A stretch of DNA of 64,000 nt from Pseudomonas sp. St316. Lineage in GTDB: Bacteria > Pseudomonadota > Gammaproteobacteria > Pseudomonadales > Pseudomonadaceae. The number at the start of each line of letters is the position of its first letter. The first letter of the stretch is position 1. Both the position numbers and the translations under genes were made by a program. Below, piece by piece: positions 10,185 to 18,502 of the stretch. The notes beneath the pieces are model-generated. The model saw only the letters and a program-made list of their open reading frames with translations. It was not told where the DNA came from and made no database searches. The DNA lies in assembly GCF_018325905.1 (NCBI RefSeq), contig NZ_AP021901.1, positions 3,534,001 through 3,598,000 on the forward strand, read 5' to 3'.

Positions 10185-11924
10185 ATGAGTTTGTTCAAAC
10201 GCAGCAAAACGACTGCGAAAGGTTTCGACTGGGCCGGGCTTGGCTGGCTGTTTCTGTTCTTCTGGTACTTTTCGGGCATCACCCAACTGCTCATTCTGTT
10301 GAGCGACACCTCCGGCTTCACCGGCTTTCGCCAAGCGTTCGTGATGAGCGCGGTGTGGTTGGCGCCCTTGCTGCTCTTCCCCGCCCGCACTCGCGTACTC
10401 GCCGCCTTGATCGGCGTGGTGCTGTGGGCCTGCTCCATGGCCAGCCTGGGCTACTTCTTCATTTATCAGCAGGAATTTTCCCAGAGCGTCATCTTCATCA
10501 TGTTCGAATCGAACGTGTCTGAAGCCGGCGAGTACCTGACACAATATTTTGCCTGGTGGATGGTGGCAGCGTTCCTGGCCCACACCGCCGTCGGCTATTG
10601 GCTCTGGACCCGCCTGCGTCCGGTATACCTGCCCCGGGCCCAGGCCATGGTCGCAGCAGTCGCCATTGTCTTGGCCGTGGTCGGCTATCCGCTGATCAAG
10701 CAGACCCAGCGTACCGGCAGCTTTGCCGGTGGCCTGGAAAAATTCGAAGATCGCATCGAGCCAGCCGTGCCATGGCAGATGCTGGTGGCCTATCGTCGCT
10801 ACGGTGAACAGCTGGAGAACATGCAAGGCATGCTCCACAGCGCCAGCAAAATCGCGCCACTGCGCAACCTCAAGGACGCCATGGCCGAGCAGCCAGCCAC
10901 GCTGGTGCTGGTGATCGGTGAATCCACCAACCGCCAGCGCATGAGCCTCTACGGTTACCCGCGGGAAACCACGCCTGAGCTGGACAAGCTCAAGGGCCAG
11001 CTGTCGGTGTTCGATAACGTCATCACCCCGCGCCCCTACACCATCGAAGCGCTGCAGCAGGTGCTGACGTTCGCCGACGAACAGAACCCGGACCTGTACC
11101 TGAGCACCCCGTCGCTGGTGAGCATGATGAAACAGGCCGGCTACAAGACCTTCTGGATCACCAACCAGCAGACCATGACCAAGCGCAACACCATGCTCAC
11201 GACTTTTTCCCAACAGGCCGACGAGCAGGTGTACCTGAACAACAACCGCAACCAGAACGCCGCGCAGTACGATGGCGATGTGATCGAGCCGTTCAACAAA
11301 GCCCTGGCCGACAGCGCCCCGCGCAAGCTGATCGTGGTGCATCTGCTCGGTACCCACATGAGCTACCAGTATCGGTACCCGCCGACCTTCAACAAGTTCA
11401 CCGACCGCCAGGGCGTACCGGCGGACCTGCGTGATGATCAGGTCCCGACCTACAACAGCTACGATAACGCGGTGCTGTACAACGACTTCGTCGTGTCCAG
11501 CCTGATCAAGGACTACGCCAAGAGCGACCCCAACGGTTTCCTGTTGTACCTGTCTGACCATGGTGAAGACGTGTTCGACTCGCCAGGCCGCGGCACACTG
11601 GGCCGTAACGAAGGCAAGCCGACCGCGCCGATGTACACAATCCCGTTCATGGCCTGGGCCTCGCCCAAGTGGCGCGAAAGCCATGACTGGAACTTTGCTG
11701 GCGACCTGTCACGGCCGTACAGCAGCTCGCACTTGATTCACACCTGGGCGGACATGGCTGGCTTGAATTTTGATGAGCTGGACCACAGCAAGAGCTTGAT
11801 CAGCAATGATTTCAAGGCCCGTCCGCTGCTCATCGGCGACCCCTATCAAACCCCGCGCAAGGCTTTGATCGACTTCAGCCTGATGAAGCCCAAGGCGCCG
11901 TCAGCTGAAGTCGTGCAGAAGTAA
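10185..11924 (+). CDS. Inner-membrane phosphoethanolamine transferase (CptA/EptA type)
   Basis: A 579-residue enzyme that transfers phosphoethanolamine from phosphatidylethanolamine to lipopolysaccharide (core heptose for CptA, lipid A for EptA). The first about 190 residues contain roughly five membrane segments; a periplasmic sulfatase-fold domain follows with the nucleophile motif GESTNRQRMSLYGY and the metal motif LSDHGEDVFD. The ATG at 10185 is preferred over the TTG at 10182; GGAG lies about 7 bases upstream. The long shared blocks look more like CptA than EptA, but the acceptor cannot be decided from sequence. Genes of this type alter surface charge and polymyxin response. Monocistronic. 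Confidence 0.85.
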   Translation: MSLFKRSKTTAKGFDWAGLGWLFLFFWYFSGITQLLILLSDTSGFTGFRQAFVMSAVWLAPLLLFPARTRVLAALIGVVLWACSMASLGYFFIYQQEFSQSVIFIMFESNVSEAGEYLTQYFAWWMVAAFLAHTAVGYWLWTRLRPVYLPRAQAMVAAVAIVLAVVGYPLIKQTQRTGSFAGGLEKFEDRIEPAVPWQMLVAYRRYGEQLENMQGMLHSASKIAPLRNLKDAMAEQPATLVLVIGESTNRQRMSLYGYPRETTPELDKLKGQLSVFDNVITPRPYTIEALQQVLTFADEQNPDLYLSTPSLVSMMKQAGYKTFWITNQQTMTKRNTMLTTFSQQADEQVYLNNNRNQNAAQYDGDVIEPFNKALADSAPRKLIVVHLLGTHMSYQYRYPPTFNKFTDRQGVPADLRDDQVPTYNSYDNAVLYNDFVVSSLIKDYAKSDPNGFLLYLSDHGEDVFDSPGRGTLGRNEGKPTAPMYTIPFMAWASPKWRESHDWNFAGDLSRPYSSSHLIHTWADMAGLNFDELDHSKSLISNDFKARPLLIGDPYQTPRKALIDFSLMKPKAPSAEVVQK

Positions 11925-11948
11925 CCGAAACCGATCGGATGCCCGCTT

Positions 11949-12442
11949 CTACAGGGGCTTGATCCAAAACTGCATAAGGCCGTGGGCCGGGTCGAACATG
12001 CCGGCGGCAAAGCCGAACTTGGCGTAGCTACCTTGGGCCACGGCATTGCCCTCGAGCACTTCCAGGGTGATCTTGCAGCAACCGCGCTGGCGGGCGATGT
12101 CCTCGACTTTCTGCAGCATTTTCTGGCTCAACCCAAGGCCGCGAAAATCCGGCATGACCGCCACGTCGTGGATATTCACCAGTGGCCGGCAGGCAAAGGT
12201 CGAAAAACCTTCGAAGCAATTGACCAGCCCAGCCGGTTCGCCGTTGACGAAAGCCAGCACGCTAAAAGCATGAGGGCGCTTGGCCAGTTCCTCGGGCAGG
12301 TGCAACAGCACCTCGGCCGACAATGGATGCCCCCGCCCATCGGGTCTTGCGCATAGCCATTGAGCACATGACAGATCGCTTCAGCGTGGACCGGGTTGGT
12401 GTAGCTGGCTTGCAGTACAAGGATGTCCTTGGCTTCTTCCAT
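11949..12442 (-). pseudogene. GNAT N-acetyltransferase with a single-base frameshift
   Basis: The N-terminal part (MEEAKDILVLQASYTNPVH to DPMGGG) reads in one frame from the ATG at 12442, and the rest (LSAEVLLHLPEELAKRPHAF to the stop at 11949) reads in another from about 12323. Together they form one normal GNAT protein of about 164 residues with the acetyl-CoA motif (VAVMPDFRGLGLSQKML) in the second part. One base is missing between about 12323 and 12340, beside a run of five G on the coding strand. Either the gene is inactivated or the base was lost in sequencing. The second part could only start from a TTG at 12323. Confidence 0.8.
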
Positions 12443-12499
12443 GACCTTCCATCTCACTTCGTTAGTGCCACCGGCTCGAAGCCGTCGGCGGGATACAGG

Positions 12500-13621
12500 T
12501 CAGGTTGGCTGACCAAAACGTTGCATTTGCATTTCCTGGAGGCGGCTGAGGGTACGGCGAAATGGGAATTGCAGATAGCCCTGGGTGTACAACTCATCCA
12601 TCGGCACCGCAGCCGACAGGTACAGCGGCACCTTGCGGTCATAGCATTCGTCGACCAGGGCGATGAACCGCCGTACACCGTCGTCGTGGACCGACAATTG
12701 CGGCAACTCGCGGTCACCCGCCTCGACCCGCGCCACGCCGTCTTCCGTGCCACGGGCGATGCGCCCTTCACGCTGCTCGGCACTCAGGCAAGGCACGTCA
12801 CTGAGCAAGATCATGCTGAAGCGGTCACACAAGGCCATGAAATCCACGGCCGATAAGGGCTGCTCGCATAGATCCGGGTAACGGCTCCAGAGCACCGTGT
12901 CGCTGGCCCTGACCGGCTGGAGCTGGCGATGCCCCACTTCGATCGGCCCGCTGAGCAGCGCCTGACCGGCAGTCAACTGGCCGAAGACCTCGTCCAACGG
13001 ATCTGGCTGCGCGGGATCACGTAGCCAGTAACGTTGCAGCAATCGGCCCGGATGCTGGCGATGATCCTGCCATCCGTTCACCGGCACGACTTGCATGTGC
13101 TGTTTGATCGCCGTGATGGTCGACAGGAACCGCTCACGGTTGTGACCGTTGGCATAGAGTTCCTCCGGCGGCAGGTTCGACGTGCTCACCACCACCATGC
13201 CCAGCTCGAACATCACTTGGAACAGGCGCCCCAGGATCATGGCATCGCCGATGTCGGTGACAAACAGTTCGTCGAAGCACAGCACCCGCGCTTCCTGGCT
13301 CAACTCCCGGGCCAGGGCTTGCAAAGGATCCGGCGTGCCGGTGAGCTGAAACGAACGCTGGTGCACCCACGCCATGAAATGATGGAAGTGTTGTCGACGG
13401 GCCGGCACCTTGAGGCTTTCATAAAAGCGGTCCATCAGCCAGGTCTTGCCACGTCCCACTGGGCCCCAGAGATAAACACCCTTGATCGACTTGCGACCCT
13501 CGTGCAACGCCTTGTGGCATTGCTCCAGTGTCATGATGGCCAGTTCCTGGGCCTCGTCCTGGACGAAGCCGTGGTGTTCGATGGCGTGCTGCCAGGCACT
13601 CAAGGGGGAGTCGAAAGTCAT
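12500..13621 (-). CDS. ZapE/AFG1-family ATPase
   Basis: A 373-residue P-loop ATPase. Walker A is GPVGRGKT (about residues 53-60), Walker B is VLCFDEL, and sensor residues lie in VVVSTSNLPPEELY, all as in ZapE, a cell-division factor that acts on the FtsZ ring, and its mitochondrial homologue AFG1. Length is typical. Pseudomonas genomes often contain more than one member, so this may be the paralogue rather than the division protein itself. The ATG at 13621 has no strong Shine-Dalgarno sequence in front of it. It stands between the broken GNAT gene and a REPIN. Confidence 0.85.
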   Translation of the reverse strand: MTFDSPLSAWQHAIEHHGFVQDEAQELAIMTLEQCHKALHEGRKSIKGVYLWGPVGRGKTWLMDRFYESLKVPARRQHFHHFMAWVHQRSFQLTGTPDPLQALARELSQEARVLCFDELFVTDIGDAMILGRLFQVMFELGMVVVSTSNLPPEELYANGHNRERFLSTITAIKQHMQVVPVNGWQDHRQHPGRLLQRYWLRDPAQPDPLDEVFGQLTAGQALLSGPIEVGHRQLQPVRASDTVLWSRYPDLCEQPLSAVDFMALCDRFSMILLSDVPCLSAEQREGRIARGTEDGVARVEAGDRELPQLSVHDDGVRRFIALVDECYDRKVPLYLSAAVPMDELYTQGYLQFPFRRTLSRLQEMQMQRFGQPT

Positions 13622-13691
13622 ACGGCCCGGGTCCGGAAAGCGAAGGTGGGGAGTATGCCATGCCGGGCGACAGCTGGAACCCTACACAGAA

Positions 13692-13815
13692 CCTGTGGGA
13701 GCAAGGCTTGCCCGCGATAGTCGCGTCGCGGTCTAACAGCTAAACCGCGTTATCGTTCATCGCGGGCAAGCCTTGCTCCCACAGGTCTTGCTCCCCAGAC
13801 CTTGCTCCCACGGGC
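13692..13815. repeat. REPIN (GGGCAAGCC variant) plus an extra half unit
   Basis: Two inverted units of the GTGGGAGCAAGGCTTGCCCGCGA variant span 13692-13785, followed at about 13790-13815 by shorter TTGCTCCCAC remnants. It separates the ZapE-family gene from the NTF2-like gene. Confidence 0.85.
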
Positions 13816-13829
13816 CCGGGTGCAGAACT

Positions 13830-14171
13830 TTAAATCGAGATATCCAACCGAATGATCTTGCCTTGCTCATCGAGCCGGAAGGTGTAGCGCAGCTCCAGCG
13901 GGCTGCCGGGGAATGTCCCGGAAATCAGGTTTTGCACCAGCACCTTGCCGGTGCGCTGCTGCACATTGAGCACTTCCACACGTGGCTGGAAGCGCTGGGC
14001 GGTGTCTTCCATCCATTGGGCGATGGCCTGGGTGCCAACACGGTGCCGACCTTCATCGAACACGTTGGCATCCTCGGCGAAGAAACGCGTCACCGCCGAA
14101 CTGTCACGGGCATTGGCAGCCGCAATGTAGCCGGCGATGGCCGGGGCCAGGGAAGAGACGGGATTGGACAT
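13830..14171 (-). CDS. NTF2/SnoaL-like domain protein
   Basis: A 113-residue protein with the NTF2-like cone fold pattern: a long N-terminal helix (APAIAGYIAAANARDSSAVT), then strands including HRVGTQAIAQWMEDTAQRF and a C-terminal sheet. AAGGAG is well placed before the ATG. Family members bind or isomerise small hydrophobic molecules, but no catalytic residue can be assigned here. The gene lies 51 bases downstream of a WYL-type regulator on the same strand and probably shares its transcript. Confidence 0.75.
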   Translation of the reverse strand: MSNPVSSLAPAIAGYIAAANARDSSAVTRFFAEDANVFDEGRHRVGTQAIAQWMEDTAQRFQPRVEVLNVQQRTGKVLVQNLISGTFPGSPLELRYTFRLDEQGKIIRLDISI

Positions 14172-14222
14172 GGCAGGGCTCCTTGTTTTATCGATCTGGC
14201 ACCATGCTAGAACAGCGCTGTG

Positions 14223-14939
14223 TCAATTTTTGTCAGGAGTGAAACGCCCGCTTTCGTCCAGCTTCATCAGTGCAAACCAGTCCCGCAGCAGGTCGCTGCG
14301 CCGTCCCGGATAGCGCTCGCCTTGCTCGGTGGCAGCGGCAATCCGGTCGGTGCGAAAAGTCCGATAGGCGCTGCGCAATTCACACCAGGCCACCACCACC
14401 CGCGCCTCATTGAAAAAGCCCAGGGCCAGCGGCCAGATCAAGCGTTGGCTCGGGGTCTTGTTCACGTCGGCGTAATCGATGTGCAGCTTGGCCTGGGCGC
14501 GAATAGCCTGGCGGTATACATTCAGTTCCACCGTGTTCTGCGGGTAGCCATAACCCGGTGGGCCGGGCAGTACCGTGGGGTTGCGCAAGGCGTCCCGGAC
14601 ATCGGGGGCCAGCACTGCGGCGACCTTCGCCAGCGCGTCGGCGGCCGCCTTGCCCAGCACCTCGTCGGCGCGCTGATCGACGTAGCGCAAGCCCAGCACA
14701 ATGGCCTCGATTTCATCGGAGGTGAACATCAGTGGCGGCAGGAACAGGCCGCTGCGCAAGACATAACCGATGCCCGCCTCGCCCTGGATCGGCGCGCCGA
14801 GGGCGGTGAGTTCGGCGATGTCGCGGTACAAGGTGCGCTCGGAAACGTTCAGTTCGCCCGCCAATGTCGCAGCGGTGACCGGGCAACGCTTGCCTCGCAA
14901 GACTTGCAGCAAAGTGAGCAGCCGGGAGGTACGCGACAC
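14223..14939 (-). CDS. YafY-type HTH/WYL-domain transcriptional regulator
   Basis: A 238-residue regulator with an N-terminal DeoR-like winged helix-turn-helix (LAGELNVSERTLYRDIAELT, about residues 26-45) and a C-terminal WYL domain with AQAKLHIDYADV and VVAWCELRSAYRTFRTDRI. WYL domains sense nucleic-acid or nucleotide ligands in several systems. The start is GTG at 14939; no in-frame ATG precedes it. It is upstream of and in the same direction as the NTF2-like gene, which is a likely target or partner. Confidence 0.85.
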   Translation of the reverse strand: MSRTSRLLTLLQVLRGKRCPVTAATLAGELNVSERTLYRDIAELTALGAPIQGEAGIGYVLRSGLFLPPLMFTSDEIEAIVLGLRYVDQRADEVLGKAAADALAKVAAVLAPDVRDALRNPTVLPGPPGYGYPQNTVELNVYRQAIRAQAKLHIDYADVNKTPSQRLIWPLALGFFNEARVVVAWCELRSAYRTFRTDRIAAATEQGERYPGRRSDLLRDWFALMKLDESGRFTPDKN

Positions 14940-15054
14940 GATGGGCAGTCCGCAAGCAAAAAGTTGACGCAGATTAGCAGAGGCTGGTGTCAGAAGCTGT
15001 CAGGAGCCATGAACCTGCTTGGACAGAAAGCAAGGTGGACTTTGTCCCGCAAAG

Positions 15055-15144
15055 CTGTGGGAGCAAAGCTTGCTCGCGAAACAGACACCTCGGCTCCTGA
15101 AAGACCGCATCGCCTTCATCGCGGGCAAGCCTTGCTCCCACAGG
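15055..15144. repeat. REPIN upstream of the LEA-type lipoprotein gene
   Basis: Inverted units read GTGGGAGCAAAGCTTGCTCGCGA and the mirrored GCGGGCAAGCCTTGCTCCCAC, so the two arms are of slightly different subtypes. It lies about 85 bases upstream of the lipoprotein start codon. Confidence 0.85.
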
Positions 15145-15228
15145 GTGGTTTGCCGTTGTCATGGGGCCGCTGTGGGTTATCGTACGCGCTTGATCGCTTC
15201 CGTTTTTTCATTCGTTGAGAGTCTATCC

Positions 15229-15699
15229 ATGCGCAGAATCCTCGGCCTTTCCGTTTTGCTGGTACTGCTCAACCTGAGCGCCTGCGCCCTCTTCCCGCAC
15301 CGTGACCCGCTGAACATCAACGTGGTCGGCATCGAACCCTTGCCCAACCAGGGCCTGGAGGTGCGTTTCGCCGTGAAACTGCGCGTGCAGAACCCCAACG
15401 AAACCGTCATCGACTACAACGGCGTGGCGCTGGACCTGGAGGTTAACGGCCGTACGCTGGCGACGGGGGTCAGTGACCAGTCCGGTTCGATCCCGCGCTT
15501 TTCCGAGGCGATCCTCAGTGTCCCGGTGAGCATTTCGGCGTTTTCGGTGTTGCGCCAGACCTTGGGCCTGAGCCAGACCCAAAGCCTGGACAACCTGCCC
15601 TATGTGCTCAAGGGCAAGCTGGCCGGTGGCGTATTCGGCACCCTGCGCTTCGTCGACCGCGGTACCCTCGACCTGCCGGGCTCCGCGGCCAACTGGTGA
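15229..15699 (+). CDS. LEA-type 2 (WHy domain) lipoprotein
   Basis: A 156-residue protein whose N-terminus MRRILGLSVLLVLLNLSAC is a lipoprotein signal with lipobox LSAC and cysteine at residue 19. The rest is a single water-stress/hypersensitive-response (WHy, LEA14-like) beta-sandwich: VRFAVKLRVQNPNETVIDY and the YNGVALDLEVNGRTLATGV segment are characteristic. The longer in-frame reading from 15019 would run through a REPIN, so the ATG at 15229 is chosen. Role in the envelope is unknown; stabilisation under stress is a family-level suggestion. Confidence 0.85.
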   Translation: MRRILGLSVLLVLLNLSACALFPHRDPLNINVVGIEPLPNQGLEVRFAVKLRVQNPNETVIDYNGVALDLEVNGRTLATGVSDQSGSIPRFSEAILSVPVSISAFSVLRQTLGLSQTQSLDNLPYVLKGKLAGGVFGTLRFVDRGTLDLPGSAANW

Positions 15700-15700
15700 A

Positions 15701-16624
15701 TCAGGCGATGAAACGCACGCCGGGCTTGGCGCGCTCGTCCACCACCAACTCGAACACATCTGGCCTGGCGTAATGCCCGACCACGTCATAGTCGTAGCGC
15801 GCGCGCACCAGCTCATCGGTGTCGATTTCAGCGGTCAGTAACCCGACAGTGCCTTTCAGCGGCCCGGCCAGCACATCGCCCATGGGGCCGATGATCACGC
15901 TGCCGCCGGCAATCAATGCGCGCTCGGCTGGCCAGTTGGGTACCTCGATGCCCAATGCCTGCGGCGAGGCCTGGACCTGACAGGCACTGACCACAAAGCA
16001 GCGACCTTCGTGGGCGATATGGCGCATGGTCACCTGCCACATCTCCCGCTCATCCACCGTTGGCGCACACCAGACTTCAACGCCTTTGGCGTACATCGCG
16101 GTGCGCAGCAGCGGCATCATGTTTTCCCAGCACACCGCCGCGCCGACCCGGCCAACCTGGCTGTCGATCACGGGCAAGGTCGAACCATCGCCCTTGCCCC
16201 AGATCAGCCGCTCGGTGCCGGTAGGCATCAACTTGCGGTGCCGGGCCACCAAGCCCGCATCGGGCTCGAAATACAGCGCGGTGCAGTACAGGGTGCTGCC
16301 GGCACGCTCGATGACGCCCAGCACCAGGCTCGCCCCGGTGCGCGCCGACAGCTCGGCCAGCGCTTGGGTTTCAACCCCGGGCACGTCGATGGCATTGGCA
16401 AAGTAGCGAGCAAACGCCTCGCGCCCTTCCGGCAGCCGGTAACCCAACTGAGTCCCGAAACCTTCGCCCTTGGGATAGCCCCCCAGCAGCGCTTCAGGCA
16501 TCACCACCAGGCGCGCGCCCGCCTCGCGAATGGCCTCTTCATAGGAAAGGATCTGTGCCAGGGTCTCGCCCTTGCCGCCAGGCAACGAGCCAATCTGCAG
16601 GGCAGCCACAATGGATTTTGGCAT
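15701..16624 (-). CDS. Nitrilase (carbon-nitrogen hydrolase family)
   Basis: A 307-residue enzyme with the complete catalytic triad of the nitrilase superfamily: Glu44 in [12 protein letters not shown], Lys131 in ARHRKLMPT, and Cys165 in [11 protein letters not shown]. The CWEN context is that of true nitrilases, which hydrolyse nitriles to acids and ammonia, rather than amidases. GAGGAA lies about 11 bases before the ATG. The gene is divergent from a LysR-type regulator across 71 bases, which is the common arrangement for regulator and target. Natural substrate is not predictable; plant-derived nitriles are a reasonable guess. Confidence 0.88.
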   Translation of the reverse strand: MPKSIVAALQIGSLPGGKGETLAQILSYEEAIREAGARLVVMPEALLGGYPKGEGFGTQLGYRLPEGREAFARYFANAIDVPGVETQALAELSARTGASLVLGVIERAGSTLYCTALYFEPDAGLVARHRKLMPTGTERLIWGKGDGSTLPVIDSQVGRVGAAVCWENMMPLLRTAMYAKGVEVWCAPTVDEREMWQVTMRHIAHEGRCFVVSACQVQASPQALGIEVPNWPAERALIAGGSVIIGPMGDVLAGPLKGTVGLLTAEIDTDELVRARYDYDVVGHYARPDVFELVVDERAKPGVRFIA

Positions 16625-16695
16625 GGTTTTTCAATTCCTCGATCATCAGGTGTTGCTGATTCTCAAGCAGCGGCCGATCATGAATAAAGCCCAGA

Positions 16696-17619
16696 ATGCT
16701 GCTAAATGATATGAGCCTTATGAATATCGCCGACGTCGACCTCAACCTGCTCAAGACCTTCGAAGCCCTGCATGACGAATCCAGTGCCAGCCGCGCCGCG
16801 CTGCGCCTGGGCGTGACCCAGTCGGCCATCAGCGCAGCCCTGCGCAGGCTTCGTGGTTTGTATGACGATCAATTATTCGTGCGCACGGGCCGGGGCCTGG
16901 CGCCGACGCTGCGGGCCGACCAACTGAAACCGGTGATCAGTGAGGCCCTGGACAAATGTCGCCAGAGCTTGGCGATGGTCGATCCGGGGGCCAGTCACTA
17001 CGAAGGCCGTTCGGTCATTGTCGGCCTGTCGGACGATTTCGAGATTGCCCATGGGCGACGCCTGATCGAAGAAGTGGCCCACCGCGCGCCGGGCCTGCGC
17101 TTGATTTTCCGCCAGACCCACAGCCAGATCGTTGGCCGGGCCCTGATGGAGCGCACCCTTGACCTGGCGATCACAGCGGGCGGTTTCGCGCAGCGGTTGC
17201 TCAGCCGCCAGGTGTTGGGCGAAGGCGATTACGCCTGCCTCCTGGACCCGGCGAGCCTGACGCCGGGCCAACAATCCCTCAGCCTGGAGGCGTTCGTGGC
17301 CCGTGAGCATCTGCTGGTGTCTTCAGGTGGTTTCATCGGTATCACCGACGAAGGGCTGGCCGGGCTTGGCCTGAGTCGGCGAGTCTGCGCCTCGACCACT
17401 CACTTTGCCGCGCTGCCGTTCCTGCTCAAGGGCAGTCAGGCCGTGGCGACCATCCCGGCCCATGCCGCCCGGGCCATCGCCGACCTCAGCGGCCTGGCCT
17501 TGCTGCCCTGCCCCCTGGCCTTGCCCCGCTACCCCATCGAACTGGGATGGCGAACCCACACGCAAATGGAGCCGACAGTGCTCAAGGTTCGCGAGGCCAT
17601 TACGGCAACATTCGCCTAA
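16696..17619 (+). CDS. LysR-family transcriptional regulator (probable nitrilase regulator)
   Basis: A 307-residue LysR-type protein with an N-terminal winged helix (ALHDESSASRAALRLGVTQS, with SAISAALRRLRGLYDDQLFV continuing) and a C-terminal two-lobed effector domain. Three in-frame ATGs at 16696, 16711 and 16720 are possible; none has a strong Shine-Dalgarno sequence, and homologous proteins usually begin close to the NIADVDLNLLKTF segment, so 16720 may be the real start. It is divergent from the nitrilase and presumably controls it. Confidence 0.85.
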   Translation: MLLNDMSLMNIADVDLNLLKTFEALHDESSASRAALRLGVTQSAISAALRRLRGLYDDQLFVRTGRGLAPTLRADQLKPVISEALDKCRQSLAMVDPGASHYEGRSVIVGLSDDFEIAHGRRLIEEVAHRAPGLRLIFRQTHSQIVGRALMERTLDLAITAGGFAQRLLSRQVLGEGDYACLLDPASLTPGQQSLSLEAFVAREHLLVSSGGFIGITDEGLAGLGLSRRVCASTTHFAALPFLLKGSQAVATIPAHAARAIADLSGLALLPCPLALPRYPIELGWRTHTQMEPTVLKVREAITATFA

Positions 17620-17622
17620 GGC

Positions 17623-17877
17623 TTACTTGTTGGCAGCCATCAGTCGATTAACCTCACTGCGCACCATGTTGGCGTACTCCGGCGGCGACATGCCGTCCAG
17701 TTCGGCACGCACCCACTCAGCCCACTTGCCCTTGCGTTTGGAGCGCTCGCCGAACAAGCGGGCAGCATCGCCCTTGGCTTTGCCCAGGTTGTTTTGCCAC
17801 AGTTCAAAAAGTCGGGATTTTTCGTCTTCCAGCGCGGCGCGCTCGGCCAGGGGCTTGTCAGCCAGATTGAAGCTCAT
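17623..17877 (-). CDS. Small hypothetical protein (84 aa)
   Basis: An 84-residue, lysine- and glutamate-rich, mostly helical protein (MSFNLADKPLAERAALEDEK) without signal peptide or membrane segment. The frame closes 3 bases from the end of the convergent LysR gene. Its composition, compact length and neighbours suggest a real Pseudomonas housekeeping or stress protein of unknown function; I do not recognise a characterised family with certainty. Confidence 0.65.
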   Translation of the reverse strand: MSFNLADKPLAERAALEDEKSRLFELWQNNLGKAKGDAARLFGERSKRKGKWAEWVRAELDGMSPPEYANMVRSEVNRLMAANK

Positions 17878-18037
17878 GGGAATTACCTGTTGCGTAAATA
17901 GGCGTCATCTTACACCTTGCAGGGAAACGTCTTAACCACGATTTGTGATGGGCTGCGCCGACAAGGCCAAACGTTGCAACTTTTGCACAAGCGCAGCACT
18001 CCATTGTTCAATGCCATCATCAGCAAGGAGTACTTCA

Positions 18038-18355
18038 ATGGCCCGTAAAAGCACCGTGCAAGCGAATGGAGAACAAATCAAGGATCAAGCCTTCAGCGAA
18101 CTGAAGGCGTTGATCGAAGAGTCGGAGAAGCTGCTCAAAAGCAGTGCTTCACTGGTGGGTGAAGAGGCTGACGACCTGCGCGGCCAGATCTCCCAGAAAC
18201 TGCAACAAGCGCTTGATTCAGTGGCCAGCGCACGGGAGCGTACCCGTCCCATGGTCGACGCCACTGAGGTCTATATAGGCGGCCACCCCTGGCAGACCGT
18301 GGCCATTTCCGCGGGTTTCGGGCTAGTGGTGGGCTTGCTGCTGGGACGGCGTTAA
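18038..18355 (+). CDS. DUF883/ElaB-like membrane-anchored protein
   Basis: A 105-residue protein with a long amphipathic helix (FSELKALIEESEKLLKSSAS to ARERTRPMVDAT) and a single C-terminal membrane segment ending in a glycine-rich GLVVGLLLGRR tail, the architecture of DUF883 proteins such as ElaB and YqjD, which dock ribosomes to the inner membrane in stationary phase in E. coli. AAGGAG lies 8-9 bases before the ATG at 18038; an upstream in-frame start at 17945 is less likely. A REPIN follows. Confidence 0.88.
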   Translation: MARKSTVQANGEQIKDQAFSELKALIEESEKLLKSSASLVGEEADDLRGQISQKLQQALDSVASARERTRPMVDATEVYIGGHPWQTVAISAGFGLVVGLLLGRR

Positions 18356-18401
18356 ACACCCGTTCCCAGAACTCCCACAGCGATTTTATGAGTGGTTAAA
18401 A

Positions 18402-18493
18402 CTGTGGGAGCGAGCTTGCTCGCGATGGCGGTCTGTCAGGCAACATCAATGCTGCTGAACCACCGCTATCGCGAGCAAGCTCGCTCCCACAGG
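18402..18493. repeat. REPIN between DUF883 and fcs genes
   Basis: A standard pair of inverted GTGGGAGCGAGCTTGCTCGCGA units separating convergent genes; it ends 10 bases before the fcs stop codon. Confidence 0.9.
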
Positions 18494-18502
18494 GATTTGC
18501 CC

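Noticed and set aside
10137..11684. Long minus-strand open frame opposite the phosphoethanolamine transferase
   Set aside because: It is the antisense shadow of a GC-rich gene with clear domains; its translation has low-complexity His/Gly/Gln composition and no family.
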